Source: an uncultured Clostridia bacterium (lineage in GTDB: Bacteria; Bacillota; Clostridia; TANB77; CAG-508). Taken from it: 9,341 bases of DNA. The notes beneath the pieces are model-generated. The model was not told the DNA's origin and searched no databases. It saw only the letters and a list, made by a program, of their open reading frames with translations. Numbering within the stretch: position 1 is the stretch's first letter; every line of letters begins with the position of its first letter. The stretch covers positions 1 through 9,341 of the forward strand of contig CATJZH010000176.1 in the NCBI GenBank assembly GCA_949746285.1. The letters are read 5' to 3'. Below are positions 1 to 6,323 of this stretch, piece after piece. The translations under genes were made by a program, and so were the position numbers.

Positions 1-180
1 ATTGCTGTTTTAAGAAAACTTACTTTAATTTCAAAAAAATTAGATATTCTAGAAAATCTAGATAAATTAAATTATCTTGATGAAATAAAAAATTTTTCTC
101 CAAATGAATTAATAAATAAAGAAGAAAATATATCAAAATCTAAAAAAAATAAAAAAGAAAAAATATATACCAATAAATAA
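1..180 (+). CDS. C-terminal end of an unidentified protein (5' truncated by window)
   Basis: Frame 1 is open from the first base to a TAA at 178-180, giving 59 residues with no start visible, so this is the 3' end of a gene beginning outside the window. The visible part begins IAVLRKLTLISKKLDILENL and looks like an amphipathic helix or coiled coil rich in Leu, Ile and Lys. It ends in a strongly basic, probably disordered Lys/Ser/Asn tail (SKSKKNKKEK). I do not recognise the family and assign no function. A hairpin follows 6 bases after the stop, as expected for a real gene end, and the gene converges on the Dabb/pgi pair. That this frame is coding rests on its being open in very AT-rich DNA and on the terminator position. 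Confidence 0.6.
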   Translation: MAVLRKLTLISKKLDILENLDKLNYLDEIKNFSPNELINKEENISKSKKNKKEKIYTNK

Positions 181-186
181 AATTTA

Positions 187-218
187 AACTGGCACTAAAA
201 TAAAATTTTGTGCCAGTT
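187..218. terminator. Bidirectional intrinsic terminator between convergent genes
   Basis: A perfect 9-bp stem, AACTGGCAC (187-195) with GTGCCAGTT (210-218), is extended inward by a T-T mismatch and three A-T pairs around a small loop. On the + strand it is followed by ATTTATATTATT, and on the minus strand by TAAATTTTATTT, so both sides have a modest U-rich tail. It sits between the + strand gene ending at 180 and the minus-strand gene ending at 229 and can serve both. The stem is notably GC-richer than its surroundings. Confidence 0.8.
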
Positions 219-228
219 ATTTATATTA

Positions 229-513
229 TTAACATTCAATATCAAATACCAATAAATCTTCTTGATACTCTTTCATTATTTCTTGAGCTTTTTTATGTTC
301 TTCAAAATCATTATATATTTTCACTACTTCATTATCTTTAAAAGTCATAAATAATCCATAATTGAAACCATGATTAAGATGTTTTTTTAAACTACAATTA
401 TCTCCAAATTCTATGTCTATTATTCCATCTAAATTATTTTTACAATTATTAAATTTTTCTTTTATGTTTTGTATTGTATCTTTAAATTTAAATAATACTA
501 CATGTTTTATCAT
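229..513 (-). CDS. Dabb (stress-responsive A/B barrel) family small protein
   Basis: This 94-residue protein opens with MIKHVVLFKFKD, the usual first beta strand of the Dabb family (dimeric alpha+beta barrel), and keeps the family's later pattern: a central strand (YGLFMTF), then a helix region with FEEHKKAQEIM near residues 70-80, and a final strand (LLVFDIE) at the C-terminus. Its length matches the family's usual 95-100 residues. No signal peptide or membrane segment is seen, so it should be cytoplasmic. Family members are generally small dimers whose substrate is unknown unless context gives it, and I see no residues that fix a reaction. It is the second gene after pgi: its ribosome binding site overlaps the pgi stop codon, which implies co-transcription and probably translational coupling. 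A link to sugar-phosphate metabolism is inference from position only. Confidence 0.85.
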   Translation of the reverse strand: MIKHVVLFKFKDTIQNIKEKFNNCKNNLDGIIDIEFGDNCSLKKHLNHGFNYGLFMTFKDNEVVKIYNDFEEHKKAQEIMKEYQEDLLVFDIEC

Positions 514-518
514 TTTAT

Positions 519-525
519 CTCCTTA
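519..525 (-). promoter_or_regulatory. Ribosome binding site of the Dabb gene, overlapping the pgi stop
   Basis: On the minus strand the sequence is TAAGGAG, then 5 bases, then ATG (513-511). The TAA is the pgi stop codon (525-523), so the two genes are only 9 bases apart and ribosomes finishing pgi sit on the next gene's initiation site. This suggests translational coupling. Confidence 0.8.
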
Positions 526-1824
526 ATACCCTGGTTTTTCTAATAATTTAAACATATTCTTTTTATATTCTTCAACACCTGGTTGATTAAATGGATTTAC
601 TCCTAAAAGAGAACCTGAAATTGCACAAGCTTTTTCAAAGAAATATATTAATGATCCTATATTTTCTTCATCTAATTTATCAATTTCTATCATAAAATTT
701 GGAACATTTCCAGTAACATGTGCAAGTACTGTTCCTTCCATTGCTTTATTATTTACATATCCTAAAGTCTTTCCAGCCAAATAATTTAATCCATCTAAAT
801 TTTGGTCATCTGGTTGAATTGTAATTTCAGAAGAATTTGTTCCTATTTTAAGTACTGTTTCCATTAAATCTCTTCTTCCATCTTGAATATATTGTCCCAT
901 AGAATGCAAATCTGTTGTTAAGTCAACACCTGCTGGAAATATTCCTTTTAAGTCTTTTCCTTCACTTTCTCCATAAAGTTGTTTCCACCATTCTGTCATA
1001 TAATGAAGTTTTGGCTCATAATTTGCTAATATTTCTATTGTTTTTCCAGATCTATATAATAAATTTCTTGCTACTGCATATTTATAACATTCATTATTTT
1101 TTAAATTTGGATTAGAGTATTTTTCTTGTGCATTTTTTGCACCTTTCATTAATTTATCTATATCCACACCACTAGTTGCTATCGGTAATAATCCTACTGC
1201 TGTAAGAACAGAAAATCTTCCACCTACATTATCTGGTATTACAAAAGTTTCATATTTTTCTTCATCTGCTAATGTTTTTAAAGCACCTTTTTTCTTATCT
1301 GTTGTAACATAAATTCTTTTTCTTGCTTCTACAACTCCATATTTAGTTTCTAATACTTCTCTAAAAATTCTAAAAGCAATTGCTGGTTCTGTAGTAGTTC
1401 CTGATTTTGAAATAACATTTATAGATACATCTTTATCTGATATAAAATCTAATAAATCATTCATATATACAGGACTTAAATTATTTCCTGCATATACTAT
1501 TTGTGGCATTTTTCTTTTTTCTTCTGGCAAACAATTAGAAAAGCTGTGTGTTAACGCTTCTATAACAGCTCTTGCTCCTAAATAAGAACCTCCTATTCCT
1601 ATAACAACTAATACATCAGAATCTTTTTGTATTTTTTTAGCTGCTTTTTTTATTCTAGCAAATTCATCTTTATCATAATTTGTTGGAAGTTCAATCCAAC
1701 CTAAAAATTCTCCCTCATCATTTGCTTTTTCATGAAGATTCTCATGTATTTTCATAACTTCTTCATCATATTCATTAATTACTTTTTCTTTTAAACTTGA
1801 GTTTTCAAAATTAAATTTTACCAT
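523..1824 (-). CDS. pgi: Glucose-6-phosphate isomerase
   Basis: Pgi interconverts glucose-6-phosphate and fructose-6-phosphate in the cytoplasm (glycolysis and gluconeogenesis). The 433-residue protein is full length for the Firmicutes type (about 450). Visible motifs are GIGGSYLGAR (76-85) and SKSGTTTE (139-146), which form the first SIS sugar-phosphate domain; the family signature around GGRFS (201-205); the catalytic Glu in YGESEG (E286); the conserved His in DLHSMGQ (H307); and the C-terminal signature with NQPGVEEYK (413-421), where K421 is the catalytic Lys. No key residue is missing. The ATG at 1824-1822 is supported by AGGAGG at 1835-1830, 5 bases away. It is the first gene of a pgi-Dabb pair, transcribed from an extended -10 promoter in the gap shared with rqcH. 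Confidence 0.97.
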   Translation of the reverse strand: MVKFNFENSSLKEKVINEYDEEVMKIHENLHEKANDEGEFLGWIELPTNYDKDEFARIKKAAKKIQKDSDVLVVIGIGGSYLGARAVIEALTHSFSNCLPEEKRKMPQIVYAGNNLSPVYMNDLLDFISDKDVSINVISKSGTTTEPAIAFRIFREVLETKYGVVEARKRIYVTTDKKKGALKTLADEEKYETFVIPDNVGGRFSVLTAVGLLPIATSGVDIDKLMKGAKNAQEKYSNPNLKNNECYKYAVARNLLYRSGKTIEILANYEPKLHYMTEWWKQLYGESEGKDLKGIFPAGVDLTTDLHSMGQYIQDGRRDLMETVLKIGTNSSEITIQPDDQNLDGLNYLAGKTLGYVNNKAMEGTVLAHVTGNVPNFMIEIDKLDEENIGSLIYFFEKACAISGSLLGVNPFNQPGVEEYKKNMFKLLEKPGY

Positions 1825-1862
1825 AGCTTCCTCCTATAAAATAAAAAACTATTTTCAAAAAG

Positions 1863-1871
1863 ATTATATCA
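1863..1871 (-). promoter_or_regulatory. Extended -10 promoter for pgi
   Basis: Read on the minus strand, TGATATAAT (1871-1863) matches the extended -10 form TGnTATAAT exactly and lies about 39 bases upstream of the pgi ATG. No good TTGACA-like -35 lies 16-18 bases upstream; that stretch is nearly pure A/T. The missing -35 is compatible with an extended -10 promoter but lowers confidence. Confidence 0.55.
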
Positions 1872-1942
1872 TATACTTTTATTTTTTTATATGTTTTTTA
1901 TGTAAAAATTAATTATTATTTTCTTCACCTACGGTTTTAGAA

Positions 1943-1971
1943 TTGACTTTTTTTAATTAAAGCTATAAAAT
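1943..1971 (+). promoter_or_regulatory. Sigma-A-type promoter for rqcH
   Basis: TTGACT (1943-1948) and TAAAAT (1966-1971) are separated by 17 bases, and the -10 ends 34 bases before the rqcH ATG. TATAAA at 1964-1969 is an alternative -10 with a shorter spacer. It is divergent from the pgi promoter in a 181-base gap (1825-2005). Apart from these two promoters and their ribosome binding sites I see nothing in that gap; it is AT-rich and shows no riboswitch-like structure. Confidence 0.7.
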
Positions 1972-1990
1972 CATTTAGTAAATTTGAATT

Positions 1991-1997
1991 AAAGGAG
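1991..1997 (+). promoter_or_regulatory. Ribosome binding site that decides the rqcH start
   Basis: AAAGGAG lies 8 bases before the ATG at 2006 but only 2 bases before an in-frame ATG at 2000. The spacing favours 2006, and that start also gives MAFDG, the usual opening of the NFACT/FbpA family. Confidence 0.8.
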
Positions 1998-2005
1998 ATA
2001 TGTTA

Positions 2006-3736
2006 ATGGCATTTGATGGATTTATTACAAAAGCAGTTGTAACAGAATTAAAAAATACTATTATAGGAGCTAAAGTTAATAAAGTATTTGAACCTACAAA
2101 AAACGAAGTTGTATTAGGTCTTTATAATAATGGGATAAACTATGCTCTAAACCTTTGTGCTAATCCTGAATTTTGTAGAATTTGTTTAACTACTCATTCT
2201 AAACCAAATCCACAAAATGCATATAATTACTGTATGCTTCTTAGAAAATATTTAATTGGTGGAAAAATTGTAAATATTTCAAATTATGATTTGGAAAGAA
2301 CTATTGAAATTCAATTTGAATGTTACAATGATTTAAACGATTTAGTTATTAGAAAATTATTTATTGAAATTATGAGCAGACAAAGTAATATAATTTTAAC
2401 TAACGAAAACAATATAATTATCGATACTTTAAAGCATTTTGATAATAATGTTAGAGAACTTTTACCTGCACACGAATATGTTTTTACTCCTATAGCTAAA
2501 ACTAGCTTCCTAGAAAAAGATTTACATCAATTTATAGATATTGTAAAAAATAATGAAAATAATTCTTTAACAAAAATATTAACAAATACTTTTATAGGTT
2601 TTAGTAAAACATTTTGCACACAAACTTTAATATTATTAAATATAGAAGATAACAATTTTTCAAATAGCGATTTAGAAAAATTATTTGAGTATATAAATAA
2701 TTTAATAAAAAGTATGGGAACTCCAAATGTTTCTTGTAAATTAATTGACAATAAAGATTATGTTTTAGTTTTTAACACTTATGATAATACTTATGATTAT
2801 GATAATGAATACTATGAAAATAATACTTTAAAAGTTAATTTCTTTTTAGATGACTTTTATTCTTCTAAAGAGCATACTTCTATTTTTATAAACTCTAGAA
2901 ACTCATTGCTTAAAATTGTATCTTCATCTCTAAAAAAAGTTTATAAAAAACTTGAAAATATTAATTTAAAATTAAAAGAATGTAATCAAATGGATACTTT
3001 CAAATTATATGGTGAATTACTAACAGCTAATCTTTATAAATTCGATTCTGATAATAATTATTCTGAAATTACTGTTGAAAATTATTATGATGAGAATAAA
3101 CCTATTGTAATACCTTTAGATAAAAGTATTTCTATGCAAAAAAATATTCAAAAATATTTTAAAAAATATAATAAATTAAAAAACGCATTATCTATTGTAT
3201 CTGATCAAAAAAAAGAAGCTGAAAAAGAATTAGATTATATTGAAAGCATTGTTTTTAATTTGAGTAATTCTAAAAATATGAATGATATAAATGAAATTTA
3301 TGAAGAAATTTCTGAAAATGTTGCAACGAAAAAAGAATTATCTAAAAAAAATAAAGTTTCCAAGAAAAAATCTTCTTCCAATAGCATTGAACTTGAAAAA
3401 ATTCAGTTTGAAGGATATACAATATACATTGGAAAAAACAATATTCAAAATGATTATATAAGTTTAAAATTTTCAAATCCTAATGACATCTGGTTTCATA
3501 CACAAAAAATACACGGTAGTCATATATTACTTAGAAATCCAGAAAATTTAGATTTAAGCGATATTCCAGAAACAGTTTTATTTAAATGTGCTTGTTTAGC
3601 TAAAGAAAACAGTAAAGCTTCAAAGGCTTTAAATGTTTCTGTTGATTACTGCTATTCTAAATTTGTAAAAAAAGCTTCAGGAGCTAAACCAGGAATGGTT
3701 ATTTATAATAATTTTAAAACTATAATTGTAAAATAA
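2006..3736 (+). CDS. rqcH: Ribosome quality control protein RqcH (NFACT / FbpA family)
   Basis: RqcH binds the large ribosomal subunit carrying a stalled nascent chain and recruits tRNA-Ala to add a C-terminal alanine tail that marks the chain for degradation (known from Bacillus subtilis). Older annotation calls the family fibronectin-binding protein FbpA. At 576 residues it is full length. The NFACT-N domain covers about 1-310 (MAFDG start; EIMSRQSNIIL at 121-131), including a helix-hairpin-helix-like part near 187-213. Helical coiled-coil segments lie near 305-330 and 375-415. A Lys/Ser-rich linker (441-460) leads to the NFACT-R domain from about 467, with its DIWFHTQ motif at 494-500 and the end KPGMVIYNNFKTI. 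Residues 97-98, essential Asp-Arg in B. subtilis, are Glu-Arg here, a conservative change. The gene is monocistronic, with its own promoter and terminator. Confidence 0.93.
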   Translation: MAFDGFITKAVVTELKNTIIGAKVNKVFEPTKNEVVLGLYNNGINYALNLCANPEFCRICLTTHSKPNPQNAYNYCMLLRKYLIGGKIVNISNYDLERTIEIQFECYNDLNDLVIRKLFIEIMSRQSNIILTNENNIIIDTLKHFDNNVRELLPAHEYVFTPIAKTSFLEKDLHQFIDIVKNNENNSLTKILTNTFIGFSKTFCTQTLILLNIEDNNFSNSDLEKLFEYINNLIKSMGTPNVSCKLIDNKDYVLVFNTYDNTYDYDNEYYENNTLKVNFFLDDFYSSKEHTSIFINSRNSLLKIVSSSLKKVYKKLENINLKLKECNQMDTFKLYGELLTANLYKFDSDNNYSEITVENYYDENKPIVIPLDKSISMQKNIQKYFKKYNKLKNALSIVSDQKKEAEKELDYIESIVFNLSNSKNMNDINEIYEEISENVATKKELSKKNKVSKKKSSSNSIELEKIQFEGYTIYIGKNNIQNDYISLKFSNPNDIWFHTQKIHGSHILLRNPENLDLSDIPETVLFKCACLAKENSKASKALNVSVDYCYSKFVKKASGAKPGMVIYNNFKTIIVK

Positions 3737-3772
3737 AAAGTAAAGGAGAATTTCCTTTACTTTTTATTTTAC
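3728..3772. terminator. Shared bidirectional terminator embedding both stop codons
   Basis: A perfect 20-bp inverted repeat (3728-3747 with 3753-3772) surrounds a 5-base loop, GAATT. The core is GTAAAGGA/TCCTTTAC, flanked on both strands by a TTTTTATTTT tract, so it has the form of an intrinsic terminator in either direction. The arms include the last two sense codons and the TAA of rqcH (3734-3736) and the same three codons of the convergent acetate kinase gene (stop 3766-3764). Both proteins therefore end Val-Lys on the same nine bases, GTAAAATAA. Confidence 0.9.
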
Positions 3773-4945
3773 TAACTCATAAGTCTCTTTCGCTATCATA
3801 AGTTCCTCATTTGTAGGAATTACATAAGCTTTTATTTTAGAATCTTGAGCTGAAATACAAATCTCTTTACCTCTTAATTTGTTTGCTTCTACATCTAATT
3901 TTAATCCAAAAGGTTCTAAATAGTTACAAACTCTTTCTCTAGTCTCTATTCCATTTTCTCCTACTCCACCTGCAAAAGTTAAAACATCTAACCCTCCAAG
4001 AGAAATCATATATTGTCCAATATATTGAGCTATTTTGTATGCTTGATTTTCTAAAGTTAAAATTGATCTTTGATCTCCCATATCAAATCCATCTTCAATG
4101 TCTTTAAAATCTGTTGAAACTCCTGATAATCCCCAAGCTCCTGACTGTTTATTTAAAATTTCTTCTATATCTTCTGGTCCTAAATTATCTCTTTTCATTA
4201 TATATGGTATTATTGCTGGATCTATATCTCCACATCTTGTAGCCATTGGTATACCAGCAAGTGGTGTTAATCCCATAGAAGTATCTATAGATTTTCCACC
4301 ATCTATTGCACAAATTGATGCTCCTTGACCTAAATGACAATTAATAAGTTTCTTATTATCTCCCTCAAGTTCTGCTATTCTTTCTGACACATATTTATGA
4401 CTAGTTCCATGGAATCCATATTTACGAATTTTATAGCTTGTGTAATATCTATATGGTATCTGATATACATATGCTTTAGATGGCATTGTTTGATGAAATG
4501 CTGTATCAAATACTGCTACCATAGGTACTTCTGGTAAAACTTTTTTAGCTGCTTTTATTCCAGATACACCTGCTGGATTATGAAGTGGTGCTAAATCTAT
4601 ACATTTTTCTATTTCTTCTATAACTTCATCATCTATTATTACAGAATGACTAAACATTTCTCCACCATGTACAATTCTGTGCCCTACAGCTTCTATTTCT
4701 GATAAACTTTTAATTACATCATATTCTGGCTTTTGCAAAACTTCTAAAACAAATTCTATAGCCTCATCATAATCTCTTGCTATGTGTAATAAATCTTCTT
4801 TTTTTCCTTTTATATTTAAATGAAGTGTTGTTTTCATTCCCCCTATTCTCTCAAAATTTCCTTTTGCCATTCTTTCATTATTGTCTGTGTTAATAAGTTG
4901 AAATTTTAATGATGAACTTCCACAATTTAAAACTAATATTTTCAT
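3764..4945 (-). CDS. ackA: Acetate kinase, second paralogue (promoter-distal)
   Basis: Catalyses acetyl phosphate + ADP = acetate + ATP, the ATP-yielding last step of acetate fermentation, in the cytoplasm. From the ATG at 4945 it is 393 residues, normal for the ASKHA-fold family. Residues matching the known active site of the Methanosarcina enzyme are N7, S10, S12, R90, H122, D147 (FDTAFH), H179 (FHGTSH), H204, R237 (TRCGD) and E380 (TNEE). One difference is Q207 in CHLGQGAS, where that enzyme has Asn. By hand alignment it is about 54% identical to the acetate kinase encoded just upstream, from which it is separated by 121 bases. The start is uncertain: a TTG at 4951, two codons upstream, has better ribosome-binding spacing, but the family normally starts at MKILVLN. 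It is last in the pta operon and ends in the shared hairpin. Confidence 0.94.
   Translation of the reverse strand: MKILVLNCGSSSLKFQLINTDNNERMAKGNFERIGGMKTTLHLNIKGKKEDLLHIARDYDEAIEFVLEVLQKPEYDVIKSLSEIEAVGHRIVHGGEMFSHSVIIDDEVIEEIEKCIDLAPLHNPAGVSGIKAAKKVLPEVPMVAVFDTAFHQTMPSKAYVYQIPYRYYTSYKIRKYGFHGTSHKYVSERIAELEGDNKKLINCHLGQGASICAIDGGKSIDTSMGLTPLAGIPMATRCGDIDPAIIPYIMKRDNLGPEDIEEILNKQSGAWGLSGVSTDFKDIEDGFDMGDQRSILTLENQAYKIAQYIGQYMISLGGLDVLTFAGGVGENGIETRERVCNYLEPFGLKLDVEANKLRGKEICISAQDSKIKAYVIPTNEELMIAKETYELVK
4481..4511 (-). repeat. 31-base identical segment shared by the two acetate kinase genes (copy 1)
   Basis: This stretch is identical base for base to 5808-5838 and encodes the FDTAFHQTMP active-site region of the promoter-distal kinase. 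It is a direct repeat produced by the paralogy. Confidence 0.85.
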
Positions 4946-4956
4946 AGACAATTATT

Positions 4957-4962
4957 TTCCTT
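4957..4962 (-). promoter_or_regulatory. Ribosome binding site of the promoter-distal acetate kinase gene
   Basis: On the minus strand AAGGAA (4962-4957) is the only Shine-Dalgarno-like site. Its AAGGA core is 6 bases from a TTG (4951-4949) and 12 bases from the family-typical ATG (4945-4943). The site is weaker and less well spaced than those of pta and the upstream ackA, so this gene may be translated less efficiently. Confidence 0.6.
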
Positions 4963-4975
4963 GTATTGTATATTT

Positions 4976-5013
4976 AGGTTTTTAATAAAGGATTTACCTA
5001 TAAACCTTTTATT
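4976..5013 (-). other. Structured intergenic element between the two acetate kinase genes
   Basis: Within the 121-base gap (4952-5072), 4984-4996 pairs with 5001-5013 to give 12 base pairs with two single-base bulges and a 4-base loop. A competing perfect pairing of AGGTTT/AAACCT (4976-4981 with 5002-5007) overlaps the first. On the coding strand the stem is followed by AAAAACC rather than a U-tract, so it does not look like a terminator of the operon. I see no convincing promoter in the gap; GTGACA (5064-5059) lacks a good -10. Its function is unknown. Confidence 0.4.
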
Positions 5014-5072
5014 GTTATTCTATTACTTAAATACTATTTATTCTGATATTCCAATATTTGTCACCTATGCTT

Positions 5073-6272
5073 CTATAAAGCTTCTACTAGTGATTTTGTA
5101 TCTCTAGCAATAACCATTTCTTCATCTGTTGGGACTACATAAGCTAATATTTTTGAATCTTCTGAAGAAATTTTTGTTTCTTCACTTCTTACATTATTTT
5201 TTTCTAAATCTAATTTTAATCCCATCCATTCTAAATTTTCAGCTATTTTCTTTCTTATATTTATTTGATTTTCTCCAATACCTCCTGTAAATACAACAGC
5301 ATCTATTCCTTTTAAAGATACCGCATATTTAGCAACAAATTGTGCAATTGTTTTTGTAAATAGCTCTATTGCAACTTTTGCTTTAGGTTTATCATCTTCA
5401 TAAGAAGCAAGTTCTATTTCTCTAAAATCTGGATTTAATCCAGTCATTCCAAATAATCCTGATTTCTTATTTAATAATGTGTTTACCTCTTTTGCAGTTA
5501 AATTTTCTCTTTCCATTAATTCTGTTACAACTGATGGGTCTAAATCACCTGAACGTGTTACCATTGCTATTCCACCAAGTGGTGATAATCCCATAGATGT
5601 ATCTATAGATTTTCCTCCATCTATAGCGCATATTGAGGCTCCTTGACCAATATGACATGTAACAATTTTTAAGTCTTGTATTGGTTTACCAATTAATTCT
5701 GCAGCTCTTTTTGATACATATTGATGTGATGTTCCATGAAATCCGTATTTTCTTATTCCATATTTCTCATAATATTCATAAGGAATTGGATACATATAAT
5801 TTTCTTTTGGCATTGTTTGATGAAATGCTGTATCAAATGCACCTGCCATTGGAACTCCAGGCATAGCTTTCTGGCAAGCTCTTATTCCTAGTATAGTTGC
5901 AGGATTATGAAGTGGTGCTAAACTTGAACATGAAGCATATTTTTCAATTACTTCTTCATCTATAATAACTGATTTATCAAATATTTCTCCGCCATGAACT
6001 AATCTGTGTCCAACTGCAGATATTTCAGATAAATCTTTTATAACTCCATAATCTTTATGTACCAATTGCTCAAGAACAATTTTTAAAGCTTCTTCATGAT
6101 CCATTACTGGGGCATTTATTACATATTTCTCACCATTTACTTTATGAGTTACAAAAGCTTCTTTTTCTCCTATTCTCTCAAAATTTCCTTTTGCTAATAA
6201 TTTTTCACCTTCCATATCTATTAATTGATATTTTAATGATGAACTTCCACAATTAATTACTAATATTTTCAT
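5073..6272 (-). CDS. ackA: Acetate kinase, first paralogue (next to pta)
   Basis: Acetate kinase of 399 residues (acetyl phosphate + ADP = acetate + ATP), cytoplasmic. It opens MKILVINCGSSSLKYQL with the phosphate-binding N7, S10 and S12, followed by R90 (GHRLVHGG), H122, D147 (FDTAFH), H179 (FHGTSH), H207, R240 (TRSGD) and E384 (TDEE), so the catalytic set is complete. As in its neighbour, the usual HxGNG motif reads HIGQG (Gln at 210). ATG 6272-6270 has GGAGG (6283-6279) 6 bases upstream, a strong site. It lies 51 bases after pta with no terminator or promoter between, the standard pta-ackA arrangement, so this copy is the likely main partner of Pta. Relative to the second copy it has a three-residue insertion near residue 197 and a longer C-terminus. 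Confidence 0.96.
   Translation of the reverse strand: MKILVINCGSSSLKYQLIDMEGEKLLAKGNFERIGEKEAFVTHKVNGEKYVINAPVMDHEEALKIVLEQLVHKDYGVIKDLSEISAVGHRLVHGGEIFDKSVIIDEEVIEKYASCSSLAPLHNPATILGIRACQKAMPGVPMAGAFDTAFHQTMPKENYMYPIPYEYYEKYGIRKYGFHGTSHQYVSKRAAELIGKPIQDLKIVTCHIGQGASICAIDGGKSIDTSMGLSPLGGIAMVTRSGDLDPSVVTELMERENLTAKEVNTLLNKKSGLFGMTGLNPDFREIELASYEDDKPKAKVAIELFTKTIAQFVAKYAVSLKGIDAVVFTGGIGENQINIRKKIAENLEWMGLKLDLEKNNVRSEETKISSEDSKILAYVVPTDEEMVIARDTKSLVEAL
5808..5838 (-). repeat. 31-base identical segment shared by the two acetate kinase genes (copy 2)
   Basis: Identical to 4481-4511 in the same orientation, 1,327 bases away, and encodes the same FDTAFHQTMP segment of the promoter-proximal kinase. 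Confidence 0.85.
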
Positions 6273-6323
6273 TTTAATCCTCCATATTTAATTTTTTTAA
6301 AATTTTAACGTAGTAATGCGAAA

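Noticed and set aside
915..1115. Open frame on the + strand inside pgi
   Set aside because: It is an antisense shadow of a well-conserved pgi, has a low-complexity Leu/Ile/His-rich product and no ribosome binding site. The same applies to + strand frames at 4098-4328, 5681-5866, 6419-6670, 6755-6955 and 7141-7371, and the minus-strand frame at 2527-2751 inside rqcH.
2000..2005. ATG at 2000 as the rqcH start
   Set aside because: It lies only 2 bases after AAAGGAG, too close for initiation; the ATG at 2006 has 8-base spacing and gives the family-typical MAFDG start.
2774..2824. Tyr/Asp/Asn-rich repetitive stretch in rqcH (ACTTATGATAAT-like units)
   Set aside because: It lies in the variable part of NFACT-N before the conserved LDDFYSSKEH segment and looks like low-complexity drift in an AT-rich genome, not an inserted element.
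5017..5064. Possible internal promoter for the second acetate kinase (GTGACA, later TAGAAT)
   Set aside because: GTGACA has no -10 at 16-18 bases and TAGAAT has no matching -35; neither pair forms a convincing promoter.
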